NCBI GenBank assembly: GCA_963764215.1 | Contig: CAVXRS010000002.1 | Span: 446,971-510,970 of the forward strand | DNA: 64,000 bases | Reading direction: 5' to 3' | Source: JAFDWI01 sp963764215 | GTDB lineage: Bacteria; Actinomycetota; Acidimicrobiia; Acidimicrobiales; Iamiaceae | Part shown: piece after piece, positions 1-11,138 of the stretch | Layout: every line of letters starts with the position of its first letter | Position numbering within the stretch: the stretch's first letter is position 1 | Position numbers and translations under genes: made by a program | The notes under the pieces: model-generated | Told to the model about the DNA's origin: nothing | What the model saw: the letters and a program-made list of their open reading frames with translations, nothing else | Databases searched by the model: none

Positions 1-886
1 ATCCCATTCGTCGGGCACGGTCGCCGCCGGCGCCCAGACCGGCGCGAACGGAACGGGTGGTCCTCCGGGCGGGCCGGGAATCGCCGGGCGGGCGCCGTTC
101 GTCTCCGGTGCGGTCACCGCCGTCGACGGTTCCACGCTGACCGTGCAGTCATCCGGACGGAGCTTTCCCGGCCGGAACGGTGGCACCGGCAATTCCGGAG
201 GCACGTCCCAGTCCACGACCTTCACCGTGGAGACGAACGGATCCACCAGGTTCACCGAATCGAAAGTCGGGCAAGGTCGCCGACCTCGCCAAAGGCGACA
301 ACGTCCTCATCGTCGGCACGACGTCGGGTGGCACCGTCGCCGCCACCCGGGTGACCCAGACCGAAGCACCGCACTTGGGCACCCGTAATGGGCGCAATGG
401 CTCGACGACTCCCGGCGGGAACGGCAACGGATCTGCGGGTCCTCCCGGCGGGTCGAACAGTGGGCCGCCCCAAGGCGGTGGCTTCGTGGGGGAGACCGGG
501 GCCAGGGAGGGCCAGGTGGCCAGGGCAGCCCGGGCGGCCAGTTCGGGAACGGCCAGTTCACGATGGGAACCGTGACCTCGGTGTCGGGGTCGACCCTGAA
601 GGTCACGACTCCACAAGGCGATGCGGTGAAGGTGACCACCGACGCTTCCACCAAGGTCACCGTGATCGCCAAGGTCTCCCTGAAAGACGTCAAGGCCGGC
701 GACCAGGTACGCGTGGAAGGCACCGTCAACGGAACCACGGTGACGGCCAAGTCCGTACAACTCGGCACCAGCGGCTTCGGGCGTGGGGGCTTCGGCCCCG
801 GCGGCTTCGGCGGCCCCCGAAGGGGTGCGCAACGACCCGGCGGGACCTCGATGGGCGGCTCGGGCAATAACGGAACGCACTCGTGA
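1..886 (+). CDS. DUF5666-like Gly-rich protein, 5' partial and frameshifted
   Basis: The reading frame is open at the window edge, so the N-terminus is missing. Two small beta modules of the type VTAVDGSTLTV and MGTVTSVSGSTLKV, each followed by a strand ending in a VKAGDQVRVEG-like segment, match the DUF5666 pattern. They are separated by Gly/Pro/Asn-rich linkers, and the C-terminus is a Gly-Phe-Gly-rich tail. The coherent protein moves from frame 2 to frame 0 near 263-265 and back to frame 2 within the G-rich tract near 489-520, so at least two indels interrupt it. Its stop overlaps the GTG of the adaptor gene at 883, which implies coupled expression with the export genes. The role is unknown; an envelope or exported protein serving the ABC system is an inference. 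Confidence 0.6.
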
Positions 887-2285
887 GTTCCGGTCGTGTG
901 AACGGCCTGCTCGGACGACTGGCGAAGCCTTGGATCATGATGCCCCTGGTCGCGGCGATCGCCGTCGGCGCCTGGTGGGGCTTCACCCGCTCGGACGGCT
1001 CCGGCGCCACGACGAACACCCCATCGACAGCGACCGTCACCAGGGGCAATCTGTCCCGCACGGTGTCCGCTTCGGGCACGGTGGCGGCAGCGCACACCGA
1101 TGATCTGAGTTTCAGCACCGGTGGCACCGTGACCGCGGTCAACGTCAAAGCAGGTGACACGGTCACCAAGGGGCAGGTACTCGCCAGCATCGACCCGGGG
1201 CAGCTCCAGGCCGCCGTCTCCTCGGCCCAGGCGAGTCTGGCCTCGGCCCAGGCACAGCTCTCCGACGACAGCTCCGCCGGTGCCTCTGCTGCGCAGATCG
1301 CGGCCGACAACGCATCAGTGACCACCGCCCAGGACCACCTCGACCAGGCGAATCCGGATCTCGCCGGCGCGAACCTCGTGGCCACGTTCGACGGCACGGT
1401 CGCGACCGTCGATCTGACCGTCGGTGAACAACTCGCCTCGAGCGGCGCCGGTGGAACGTCGTCGACCGGGACGGCAAGTGGATCGGGTCGCAGTGCGAAC
1501 GACCTCGGTTCGTCCTCGCAAGGCACCGCAGGGTTCGGTGGCGGCGGATCCGGCGCGAGCACGACGTCCGGTTCGCCCGCCTCGTCGAACTCTTCGGATC
1601 CGCAGATCGAGGTCATCTCCAGCGGCCACTACACCGTCACCCTCGACGTTTCGTCGTCGGACGTGGCCAACGTGAAGGCGGGCCAATCCGCCACCGTCTC
1701 GCTGTCCAGTGCGACCTCCTCCAACTCGCGACTCTCCCAGTTCCTGGCCCAATTCGGTGGTGGCCTGCGCTCGTCCAACACCGCCACCGGACAGGGAAGC
1801 AGCTCGCAGGCGGCAAGCGTTTCTGGGACCGACGCGACCGGCAAGGTCACCTCGGTCGGTGCGGTCGCCGACGCCTCGTCGGGGGTCGCGACGTATCCGG
1901 TGGTCGTCACGTTCACTGGCCGCCCTCGACGTATCAACCCGGAGCGACCGTGAACGCCACGATCACCTACGCCCAGATCGACAACGCCATCCAGGTACCG
2001 ACGGCAGCGGTGACCACGACCGACTCCGGCTCGACCGTGACGGTCCGGTCGAACGGACACGAAGCACCGGAGGTTTCGGTGTACCGTCGGGCGAGAGCTC
2101 CGAGCGGGCATGACCCAGATCACCTCGGGGTGTCAGTAGGCGAGAAGGCCGAGTTGCCGACCTTCAACCTGCTCCGGCGGGGGCGCCGGTCGACCGGCAA
2201 GCTCGATCCGGAAACGGCGGTTTCGTCCGGGGCTTCACCGGCGGAGGTCCGCCCGCTGGCTTCTCCGGTGGCCGGTCGGGAACGG

Positions 2286-2289
<4 letters not shown>
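883..2289 (+). CDS. MacA/HlyD-type adaptor protein, frameshifted
   Basis: A GTG start overlaps the upstream TGA. After an N-terminal membrane anchor (about residues 15-32) comes a barrel-sandwich (lipoyl-like) domain with SASGTV and a VKAGDTVTKGQVL hairpin, an Ala/Ser/Gln-rich helical hairpin, a second lipoyl half (FDGTVATVDLTVGEQL), a Gly/Ser linker and a beta-barrel region. That order is the one seen in periplasmic-adaptor proteins of MacAB-like exporters. The frame breaks near 1920, where one added C restores TGPPSTYQPGATVNATITYA, and again near 2085 and 2138. The C-terminus is Gly-rich and its exact stop is uncertain, about 2289. It presumably couples the MacB-like permease to substrate outside the membrane. 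Confidence 0.7.
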
Positions 2290-3022
<733 letters not shown>

Positions 3023-3026
<4 letters not shown>

Positions 3027-4270
3027 CCTGGCGTGACACCTGTCCGCACCGCCGTCCGAGGCGGTGCGCTCCCATCGCCTTCGCTCGGCGCTGACCATGC
3101 TCGGCATCCTGATCGGGATCACCGCGGTGATCCTCACCGTCGGCATCGGCAGGGCGCCAAGGCCGACGGTGCGCGACCAGATCAACGCGCTCGGGACCAA
3201 CCTGCTGGTGGTGTCGCCCGGTTCGCACCACCGACCCGGCCGGCGTCCGCGGCGGGTTCGGTCGCGCCTCGACGCTCACCGTCGCCGACGCCGATGTCCC
3301 TCGCCTCCGCCGACGTGGCACCCGACATCCAGGCGGTGGCGCCGGTGGCGACGACGTCCGGCGTCGCTCACCGCCGGCGACGACCAACTGGACCACGACC
3401 CTCACCGGCACCACGGCGCGCTGGCAGGACGTGCGGTCCCGCGAGCGTCACGACCGGCCGGTTCCTCACCGACGCCGACGAGGCGCACGCCGCCAACGTG
3501 GTCGTGCTCGGGCTCCGACACCGCCTCGCGAGCTGTTCGCGGGCCGGACCCGGTCGGGCAGCAGGTGACCGACAACGGCACGCAGACTCGACGGTCGTCG
3601 GCGTGCTCGCGGAGCTCAGCTCGACGGAGTCCACCTCGGACAACGACCTGGCCATCGTGCCCGCTGTCCACCTATCAGCAGAAGCCTCGTCGGCGGAGCG
3701 ACGCGCGGACTCGGTGAGCCAGATCGTCCTCAAGGCGACCGGCGAGTCGACGCTGTCGGCCGCGTACCAGGAGGCAGACGCCACGCTGTTGAATCTGCAC
3801 GGGATCACGTCGGCCGGAAGACGCCGACTTCTCGATAGCCACCCAGCAGTCGCTGCTCAGTGCGGCGTCGTCGGTCGACAACACGATGACCGTGATGCTC
3901 GCGGGCATCGCGATCATCGCGTTGCTGGTCGGCGGCATCGGCGTGATGAACATCATGTTGGTGTCGGTGACCGAGCGGATCCGGGAGATCGGGTTGCGCA
4001 AGGCCATCGGGGCCCGGCCCGGCCTCATCCGGCGTCAGTTCCTGCTCGAAGCCTCGGTGCTCGGCCTGGCCGGCGGCATCCTGGCGTCGTGGTCGGGCTT
4101 GTCGGGCGGTGGTCTGGCCGCCCGGTTCACCGGCACCCGGGTATCGTGGCCGACTCTGGGCCATCGTCGGGTCGATCGTCATCGCCGTCGGGATCGGCGT
4201 CATGTTCGGGGTGTACCCCGCCTCCCGGGCCGCCCGGCTCACCCCGATCGACGCCCTCCGGACCGAATGA
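3023..4270 (+). CDS. MacB/FtsX-family ABC transporter permease, frameshifted
   Basis: The start at 3023 overlaps the ATPase stop. An N-terminal segment of the type AVRSHRLRSALTMLGILIGITAVI and an LGTNLLVVSPG motif are typical of MacB permeases. A periplasmic MacB_PCD-like region follows. The C-terminal FtsX segment is IALLVGGIGVMNIMLVSVTERIREIGLRKAIGA, followed by membrane helices and a YPASRAARLTPIDALR tail, the usual end of this family. The pieces lie in all three forward frames between 3030 and 4270, so numerous indels are present, but every expected motif survives in order. It should form the membrane part of a tripartite-like exporter whose substrate cannot be told from sequence. Confidence 0.78.
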
Positions 4271-4283
4271 GGGCGCACCACCG

Positions 4284-6089
4284 ATGACCGTTCGACCCAG
4301 CCCCGACGATGCCGCCGACTCCACTGCGATCCCACCCGCGTGGAATATCGACTCCGACATCGACGCCGCACCACCCGGCCGCCGTCGACGAAGGCTGGCG
4401 GCGATCGGGATCGGGCTGCGCGCTGGTCATCGTGGGTTGCGTGGTCGCCGTGCAGCGCTCCGGCTCGACCCCGGGTCTGCGCACCGCGACCGTCCGACGA
4501 CGATCGGTGACCCGGACGCTCGACGGCGTCGGCGTCGTCGAGCCCGTCTCCCAGTCGGCCCTGGCATTTCCGATCGCCGGAACCGTGGCCACGGTCGACG
4601 TGGCCGTCCGCGACCACGTCACCGCCGGCACCCATCTCGCCAGCCTGCAGACCTCGACCCTGGAGGATTCCCTGCATGCCGCAGAGTCCGACGCCGCCCA
4701 GGCCGCACTGGCGCTGCAACGTGCTGAGTCGGGCGAATCGACAGCCCGCCCCGCGACCGGGGCGACCCAGACCGCCGGCGCCACGCCCGGAGCGACCGCC
4801 ACGAGCGACGCCACCGGCGCCTCGGCGCAGCACACGGCCTCCCCGGCAACCGCAGGATCGGCGCCCAGCTCCACCGGGGGCCAGGACTCGGCGTTGACGG
4901 CGGCACAGTCGGAGGTCACCACCGCGCAACATTCGGTGGACACCCTGCAACAGCAGGCCGCGACCACGCTCACCACAGCCACGACCGTGTGCCCGGACGC
5001 AACGCCCGCGGCGTCCGCGTCGGGGCCGACGACGACCACCACACCCTCGGGGACTCCTCCTCGGTCAGGGTCGACATCGTGTCCGCGCACACTCACCACC
5101 GTTCTGCAGGCCGAGAAGGCGGTGTCGGCGGCCCAACACGAGCTCTCCACGGCGATCACCGCCCTGGATCGTCTCGTCGAGCAGCGTGCGTCGTCCATCG
5201 GGAACTCCGGAGCGACGGCTCCGAGCAGCGGCAGCGGTGGCGGGCAGAGCATCGGCACGATCTCCGGGTACCGGCTCGGCTCCGTCCACGAGCACGTCGC
5301 AGACAGCTTCGGCCGCGACCTTGGCTGCCAGACAGCCAGGCTCTCGACGCCGCAGACGCCGGGGTCACCGTCGCCGAGCAGAAGCTGCGGGCGGCGACGA
5401 TCACCAGCCCGATCACCGGAACCGTCGTCTCGGTCGGGCTCCACGCCGGCGACCAGGTGACCGCTGCCTCGACGACCTCGACGATCGTGGTCGTCGGCCG
5501 CGGGGGCGACGAGGTGACGATGGACGTGGCCGTGACGGACATCCCCGATATCCGCACCGGCCAGGCGGCGACCGTGACCCCGGACGGCACGACCCGGAGT
5601 CGGTCGGGAACCGTGGTGGCCATCGGCCTCGCAGGTGACACGTCGTCGGGTTCGACCACCTACCCGGTCACGATCTCACTCGATGGCAGCGACCGGTTCA
5701 CTCGGCAATGGCTCGACGGCTTCGGTCGCGATTCCAGACTGCCGCCGCGCACGATGCTGTGGTGGTGCCGATCTCCGCGGTGACCACGAACGGCAACCGC
5801 CACACGGTCGACGTCGTCGAGGGGGACACGTCCCACTCGACCAACGTCGGGGTCGGCACCGTTGGCAGCGAATGGGCCCAGATCACCAGTGGCCTCCGCG
5901 TGGGCGAGAAGGTCGCCCTCGCCGATCTGGGCGAACCAGTTGCCGAACTCCGCCACCTCCTCGTCGAACTCGAGCGGACGCGGCGGCCGTGGATCGGGCA
6001 GATTCGGACCGGCCGGCTTCGCCGGTGGCTTCGGTGGCGCACGTGACAGGGCCGGGGGCGACTGGCGCGCAGCGGCACCATCCAGGTAG
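4284..6089 (+). CDS. second HlyD/MacA-like adaptor, frameshifted
   Basis: This starts 13 bp after the permease. After a cytoplasmic N-terminus rich in Asp/Arg there is one membrane segment (LVIVGCVVAVQ), then a first lipoyl half (GVVEPVSQSALAFPIAGTVATVDVAVRDHVTAGTHLA split by an Ala/Gln/Thr-rich hairpin), the second half (AATITSPITGTVVSVGLHAGDQV) and a beta-barrel region ending in a GEKVALADLG-type motif and a Gly-rich tail. The frame changes near 4400, 5340, 5730 and 5960. The stop is uncertain: 6089 keeps the Gly-rich tail, while 6046 is the alternative. Finding one adaptor on each side of a single ATPase/permease pair is unusual. Confidence 0.65.
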
Positions 6090-6114
6090 CCGAATCAGCA
6101 TCGGGCGGATGTGC

Positions 6115-6120
6115 AATACT
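6115..6120 (+). promoter_or_regulatory. -10 element of the propeller gene
   Basis: AATACT ends 6 nt before the ATG at 6127, with no Shine-Dalgarno sequence. This fits the leaderless pattern seen elsewhere in the window. Confidence 0.4.
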
Positions 6121-6126
6121 CGCCCG

Positions 6127-8184
6127 ATGCGAGCCGAAACCGACCTGACCCGCCCTGCAACCCCGCCGACACCGCGGCCGGGACATCGACGCTGGGCAAG
6201 GGGTCGTGGCGGTTTCACCGCGCTGGTCGCCGTCGTGGTCGTCATCGGCGCGATGCTGGCGCCCGGGGCCACGACCGCCGGGGCGCGGCCACGTCGCTGA
6301 CCGGGGTCGTCGAATCCGGCGGCACGGGCCTCAGCGGCTATTCCGTGTCGCTCTATCGGACCGTTCCGGATGGGCAGCCGGTCACCGTCGGCACCGCGGT
6401 GACCGATGGGGCCGGAGCGTTCACCATCGACCACGGGGGCGCGCCGACGCCGGGCTCGGTGTACTACCTCGTCGCCCGCTCGCAGAACCAGACCCCCACC
6501 CCCGATGAGGTGACCCTGGCCACCGTCCTCGGACCGGACCCGGGCGCCACCGCGACCATCAACCCGCGCACGACCGTGGCCACCGCGTATTCGATGGCCC
6601 AGTTCCTCGACAACGGCGTGATCAGGGGACCACGGATCGGGGTCACCAACGCCGCTTCGATGGCGCCGAACGTCGCGGACCCGGTCACGGGCGCCATCGG
6701 CCACGTGCTCGACAGCGCACCGAACGGCGCCGAGACCTCCGCGGTCAGGACGTTCGACTCGCTCGCCAACCTGATCGCCGCCTGCGTCGCCACCCCGGCC
6801 GACTGCGACGCACTGCGCACCGCCGCCACTCCGGCCGGTGGCACCGAACCCGCCGACTCGCTCCAGGCACTCCGCAACGTGGTCGTCGAGCCGAGCCACA
6901 ACGTGGGCGACCTGTACACGATCTCGCAGCACGGCCCCACCCCGTATACGCCGGCTCGCATCACGCAACCCGACGCCTGGACGCTCGCCCTGCGTTTCGA
7001 CGGCACCGGCCACGATCTCGAGGGGCCGGGCAACTTCGCCATGGACCACGAGGGCAACATGTGGGTGGCGACCAACTACACCTACGCACCCCCGGACCAG
7101 CTCGCCTGTGCCAGCAAGGAGCTGGCCCGCTTCGCCCCGGACGGCTCCTATCATCCGGGATCGCCCTATACGGGCGGTGGGCTCAGCGGCGCGGGATTCG
7201 GTGTCCAGATCGACCGCTACGGCGACGTGTGGGTGGCGAACTTCGGATTCGGTGCCACCGAGTGCAAGGACCAGCCGCCGCACAACACGTTGTCACGCTT
7301 CACCAAGGACGGCGAGGCCGTCTCGCCGCCCCAGGGGTACACGATCCAGGGAGGCGACTGGCCCCAGGGCATGGGCTTCGACCCGAAGGGCAACCTCTGG
7401 GTCGCCAACTGCTCGAGCAACAACGTCACCTACGTCCCCGGCGGTGACCCCTCCAAGGCACGGACGCTCGACAACCTGGGCGTCAAGAAGCCCTTCGACG
7501 TGGCCTTCGGCTCCGACGGCAACACGTACGTCACCGGCACCGAGAGCAACAACGTCGCGGTCATCGGGCCCGATGGCAAGCCGGTGCGCCGCGCCACTCA
7601 CCGGCTACAACCGGCCGATGGGGATCACCGCGGACGGCGCCGGCGCGCTCTGGATCGCGAACTCCGGTCTCATCGACCTGCCGTGCCCCTCGAAGAACGT
7701 GACCGCGGTGCCGCCTCCGTCCGTCGGCTACATCAACCCCGCGACCGGTGAACGTACCGACTTCCAGGGCGGCGGCCTGACGATCCCGTGGGGGATCAGC
7801 GTGGACGGTCACCAGAACATCTGGGTGGCGAACTTCGGCGGGGGGCGCATCTCCGAGTTCTGTGGCCGTGACGGCTCGCCGTACTGTCCCGCCGGGGCGA
7901 AGAAGGGCGACCCGATCTCCCCCGACGTCACCGGCTACTCCTTCGACGGTCTGCGGAGAACCACGGCCGTCGCCGCCGACACCGCGGGCAACATGTGGGT
8001 CACCAACAACTGGAAGGACAAGCCGACCGAGCAGAACCCGGGTGGCTACCAGGTCGTGGTGTACCTCGGGATCGCCGGTCCGGTCCAAGCTCCGGCACCC
8101 GAGCCGAAGCCCAAGCCGACGCCGGCTCAGACTCCGCTCGCGCCGGCCACCCCGGTGGCCGCGGAACCCAAGTTCACCGGCTGA
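6127..8184 (+). CDS. secreted NHL/streptogramin-lyase-like beta-propeller protein, frameshifted
   Basis: The N-terminus is basic and then hydrophobic (ALVAVVVVIGAML, about residues 35-47), a likely signal peptide with an Ala-rich cleavage zone. A Cna-B/carboxypeptidase-regulatory-like domain follows (GVVESGG...GYSVSLYR). A long region with repeated blades such as GNMWVATNY, GDVWVANFG, GNLWVANC, GALWIANS and NIWVANFG marks an NHL/Vgb-type propeller. The C-terminus is Pro/Lys-rich. At roughly 685 residues it is more than twice the size of a streptogramin lyase, so that enzymatic activity should not be assumed. Single-base breaks lie near 6290 and 7595; one added base at each restores the frame. 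It overlaps the opposing tetR gene by 11 bp. Confidence 0.7.
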
Positions 8185-8783
8185 CGCCGCCGCCCGTCTC
8201 CGAGGCGCCGGCCAACGCGGTGTCGACGAATCGTTCGACGTCGGCCCGTCGCACCTTGCCCTCGCCGAACAACGACCGGTACATCAATCCGCCGGAGACG
8301 ACGTCTGCGAGATGGGCGACGTCGACATCGACGGCCTCGCCACGAGCCCGTGCCGCGATCGACCATCTCGACCACGGCCCGGTGCCGTTCGGCTTTGAAC
8401 GTGCGCATCAACTTCTTGAGCTCCGGATTCACCGTGGCCTCGACGATGACCTGACCGAGAAGCCGCCCATCCGTCGAATCGCTCTTGGCCCGGTACCGCT
8501 CCCAGTACCAGGCCACCAGGTCATCGCGCAGCGAACCGGTGTCGGGAAGCTCGTCGGCGGTCACCACGCAGGACGCCGCGGCGATCACGAGATCCTCCCG
8601 GGTGGGCCAACGTCGGTAGATCGTCGCCTTGCCCACCCCCGCACGGGTGGCAACGGCGTCGACCGTCAGACCGGAGAATCCCCGCTCGGCGATGACGTCG
8701 AACACCGCGGCGAGAATCGCCTCGTCCGCGGCCGGATCGCGGGGTCGTCCCTGACGCCGCCTTGCCGGTTGTGTGGCGGTCAC
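8174..8783 (-). CDS. TetR-family repressor, likely of the adjacent drug exporter, frameshifted
   Basis: The N-terminal helix-turn-helix (GLTVDAVATRAGVGKATIYRRW) is canonical for TetR, preceded by a basic stretch. The C-terminal ligand-binding half begins normally, but the frame slips near 8350 within a G/C-rich stretch. In the neighbouring frame it continues as AVDVDVAHLADVVSGGLMYRSL and ends at 8174, giving a normal length of about 200 residues. It lies 69 bp downstream of the DHA2 exporter on the same strand, so it is probably co-transcribed with it and controls the promoter ahead of the exporter. Confidence 0.75.
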
Positions 8784-8852
8784 GACCGGTCCGCCGATGC
8801 GAGATCGACCTCACGGTCGGCCCACGAGGAGTCGACGTCGTCACCGTCGTCG

Positions 8853-10499
8853 TCAGGCCGTGTTGCGCTGGGCCCGTCCGCCGGCTGCATCCGCGGGTGC
8901 GGACTCGGCAGGGACCGGGGCGACATAGTCGTGCGCCCGGGAAGGGAGGAAGGCGAACACGATGGCCGCCCCCATGAGCGCCACGGCCGCACCGACGAGG
9001 ACGGCTCCTCCGAACCCGTCGACGAAGGCGGACTGTGCCGCGTGGAGGACCGGGGCGCCCAGCGCTCCGTGCGCACCACCGGGCAGCTTGTCGGCCACCT
9101 GGAACGCGGCGCCGAGCTGGTCGTGGATCGCGCCCATGGCCTGCTGCGCCTGGGCCGCCAACGGTCCGCTGCCCGAAGCGGCTCTGCCGAGTGCGGTGTG
9201 CGCCAGGTTCTCGTCCACGTGAGGGCCGTAGACCGACGCGAGCGTCGAGCCGATCACCGCGACCCCGAGGGCACCCCCGACCTGGCGGGTGGTGTCGTTC
9301 ATCGCGGAACCGACACCGGCCCTCTCCCGGGGAATCGCCCCCATGACCGATTCGGTCGCGGGAGCCATCGTGAGACCCATGCCCGAGGCGAGCACGATCA
9401 TCGGCCCGACGATGTCCCAGTAGCTCGAGGTCAGTGTGAGGCGGCTCATCCAGGCGAGACCGATCGCCGCCAGGATCAGACCGGATCCCACCACGACCTT
9501 GGTGCCGGTCCTCTCGACGATCCGCGCCGACAAGGGCCCCAGGATCAGCAGCGGCACCGCGATCGGGGTCATCGCGAGGCCGGCCTTCAGGGGGCTGTAG
9601 TCCATCACGAACTGCAACTGCTGCGTGATGACGAAGCTCGAGCCGAACATCGCGAAGAACACCAGGGTGATACCTGCGTTGGCGGCCGAGAACCGGGCGT
9701 TCTTGAAGAACTTCATCTCGAGCATCGGGTGGTCGCTGTGCAGTTCCCATGCGGCGAAGCACGCGATCAGTCCCAGACCGACGGCGAACGCACCGAGGAT
9801 GCCCGGAGCCGTCCAGCCCCAGGAAGGAGCCTCGATGAGACCCCATACCAGCGTGACCAGAGCGGCGATCGACAACAGCGCGCCGATCGGGTCGAGGCGG
9901 GGTGAGGTCGGGTCCTTGGAGTGCGGCAGGACGTAGTGGCCGGCAGCGAGCGCGAGCGCCGCGATCGGGATGTTCACCAGGAACACCGAACCCCACCAGA
10001 AATGGCTGAGCAGCAGGCCACCGACGATCGGGCCGAACACGATGCCGCTCGCGGCCACCCCCGCCCAGATCCCGATCGCCCGGGCCCGTTCGGTCGGATC
10101 CTTGAAGATGTTCGTGATCAACGACAGCGTCGCCGGCATGATCATGGCGCCACCGACGCCCATGACCATCCGGAACGCGATCAGCGACGCCGCGGTAGGG
10201 GCGAACGCCGCACCGACCGAACCGGCCATGAACACCCCGAGGCCGCCGGCCAGGGAACGCTTCCGCCCGAAGCGATCGCCCAGGCTCCCCATCGTGAGGA
10301 TCAACCCGGCGAACACGATCACGTAGCTGTCGACGATCCACTGCAGTTGGCTGTTCGAGGCATCGAGGCTCTCGGACAGATGTGGGAGGGCGACGTTGAG
10401 GATGGTGTTGTCGAGCCCGATGATCACCAGGCTCAGCGACAGCACCCCCAGTGCCAGCCACCGACGCTCGTAGACGGTCTGTTCATCCAATTCGTACAT
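8853..10499 (-). CDS. DHA2-family (EmrB/QacA-like) drug:H+ MFS exporter
   Basis: An intact protein of 548 residues with about 14 hydrophobic segments. Motif A is present as GSLGDRFGRKR, motif C-like glycines follow (GVAASGIVFGPIVGG), and the opening SLVIIGLDNTILNVALP contains the Asp typical of DHA2 exporters of organic cations and other drugs. A longer extracytoplasmic loop rich in Ala/Gln/His precedes the last two helices, as in EmrB-type proteins. It is followed by a TetR gene, a common efflux arrangement. The substrate cannot be predicted. Confidence 0.88.
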   Translation of the reverse strand: MYELDEQTVYERRWLALGVLSLSLVIIGLDNTILNVALPHLSESLDASNSQLQWIVDSYVIVFAGLILTMGSLGDRFGRKRSLAGGLGVFMAGSVGAAFAPTAASLIAFRMVMGVGGAMIMPATLSLITNIFKDPTERARAIGIWAGVAASGIVFGPIVGGLLLSHFWWGSVFLVNIPIAALALAAGHYVLPHSKDPTSPRLDPIGALLSIAALVTLVWGLIEAPSWGWTAPGILGAFAVGLGLIACFAAWELHSDHPMLEMKFFKNARFSAANAGITLVFFAMFGSSFVITQQLQFVMDYSPLKAGLAMTPIAVPLLILGPLSARIVERTGTKVVVGSGLILAAIGLAWMSRLTLTSSYWDIVGPMIVLASGMGLTMAPATESVMGAIPRERAGVGSAMNDTTRQVGGALGVAVIGSTLASVYGPHVDENLAHTALGRAASGSGPLAAQAQQAMGAIHDQLGAAFQVADKLPGGAHGALGAPVLHAAQSAFVDGFGGAVLVGAAVALMGAAIVFAFLPSRAHDYVAPVPAESAPADAAGGRAQRNTA

Positions 10500-10537
10500 C
10501 AGGCGGTTCCAGGCTCTCGGGTTCGACTACCTCCCGA

Positions 10538-10567
10538 AATATAGAACTGCCTAGTATCGAAACACAA
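10538..10567 (-). promoter_or_regulatory. promoter of the exporter-tetR pair
   Basis: On the minus strand TTGTGT (10567-10562) and TATATT (10543-10538) are 18 bp apart, about 39 bp before the exporter ATG. This AT-rich patch stands out in the GC-rich context. The imperfectly symmetric ATACTAG/CTATAT around the spacer could be the repressor site. Confidence 0.45.
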
Positions 10568-10596
10568 CCGACTCGGATGTGTAATCCGTCACCGGT

Positions 10597-11076
10597 TCAG
10601 GACGTGCGCTGGCTGGCACACGCGGTGGCCGCGTCGATCACCTTCTTCTCGAGATCCGCCGGAAGCGAACCGTTGTTCCCGGCGTCGAGCAGCTGCTGGA
10701 CGGACAGCTCACTTTTGATCTTGTCCCAGATGCACGTACACACACTGCTCGGCGCACCCCCATCCACACAGGACGTCATGAACTGACTCTTGATCTCCGG
10801 GGGCAGCGTCCCCGCAGTGCCGCCGGTGGAGGGAGGTTCGGTCGACAGCGGCGGGAGGAGGGTGTCGGGCAGAGTCGTCGACGCCTGCGTCGTGGACGAC
10901 GCCTCGGTGGTGGTGGGCGCCGCGGTGGTCGACGGCGCAGTGCTCGTCGGCGCAGCAGTGGTGGCCGGAAGGCCAGCGCGCACCGCCTGGGTCGACACGC
11001 CGCAGCCGGCCGCCAACGCGACGACCACCAGGACGGCCGCACTCATGCGGAGACCGGAACGTTGTCGACTGGTCAT
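10597..11076 (-). CDS. lipoprotein with a C-terminal Cys-rich domain, unknown function
   Basis: 159 residues. A signal sequence ends in a lipobox (ALAAGC, Cys about residue 25). A linker of about 60 residues made almost wholly of Thr, Ala, Ser and Pro follows. The last 60 residues form a compact domain with CVDGGAPSSVCTC and a later Cys near the end, a C-x8-C-x-C arrangement within a helical, Glu/Lys-rich context. I do not recognise the family. The start is chosen just ahead of the signal sequence. It is probably anchored outside the membrane with the small domain displayed at the tip of the linker. Confidence 0.7.
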   Translation of the reverse strand: MTSRQRSGLRMSAAVLVVVALAAGCGVSTQAVRAGLPATTAAPTSTAPSTTAAPTTTEASSTTQASTTLPDTLLPPLSTEPPSTGGTAGTLPPEIKSQFMTSCVDGGAPSSVCTCIWDKIKSELSVQQLLDAGNNGSLPADLEKKVIDAATACASQRTS

Positions 11077-11138
11077 CTCGGAGCCTCGTCTGGGTCGGGG
11101 GGCAGCCACCGCCCCCAGGCTAACGAATACCGATCGTC

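Noticed and set aside
8521..10461. A 646-codon minus-strand frame over the DHA2 exporter
   Set aside because: It is on the same strand but out of frame with an intact 14-helix exporter, and has no hydrophobic segments of its own.
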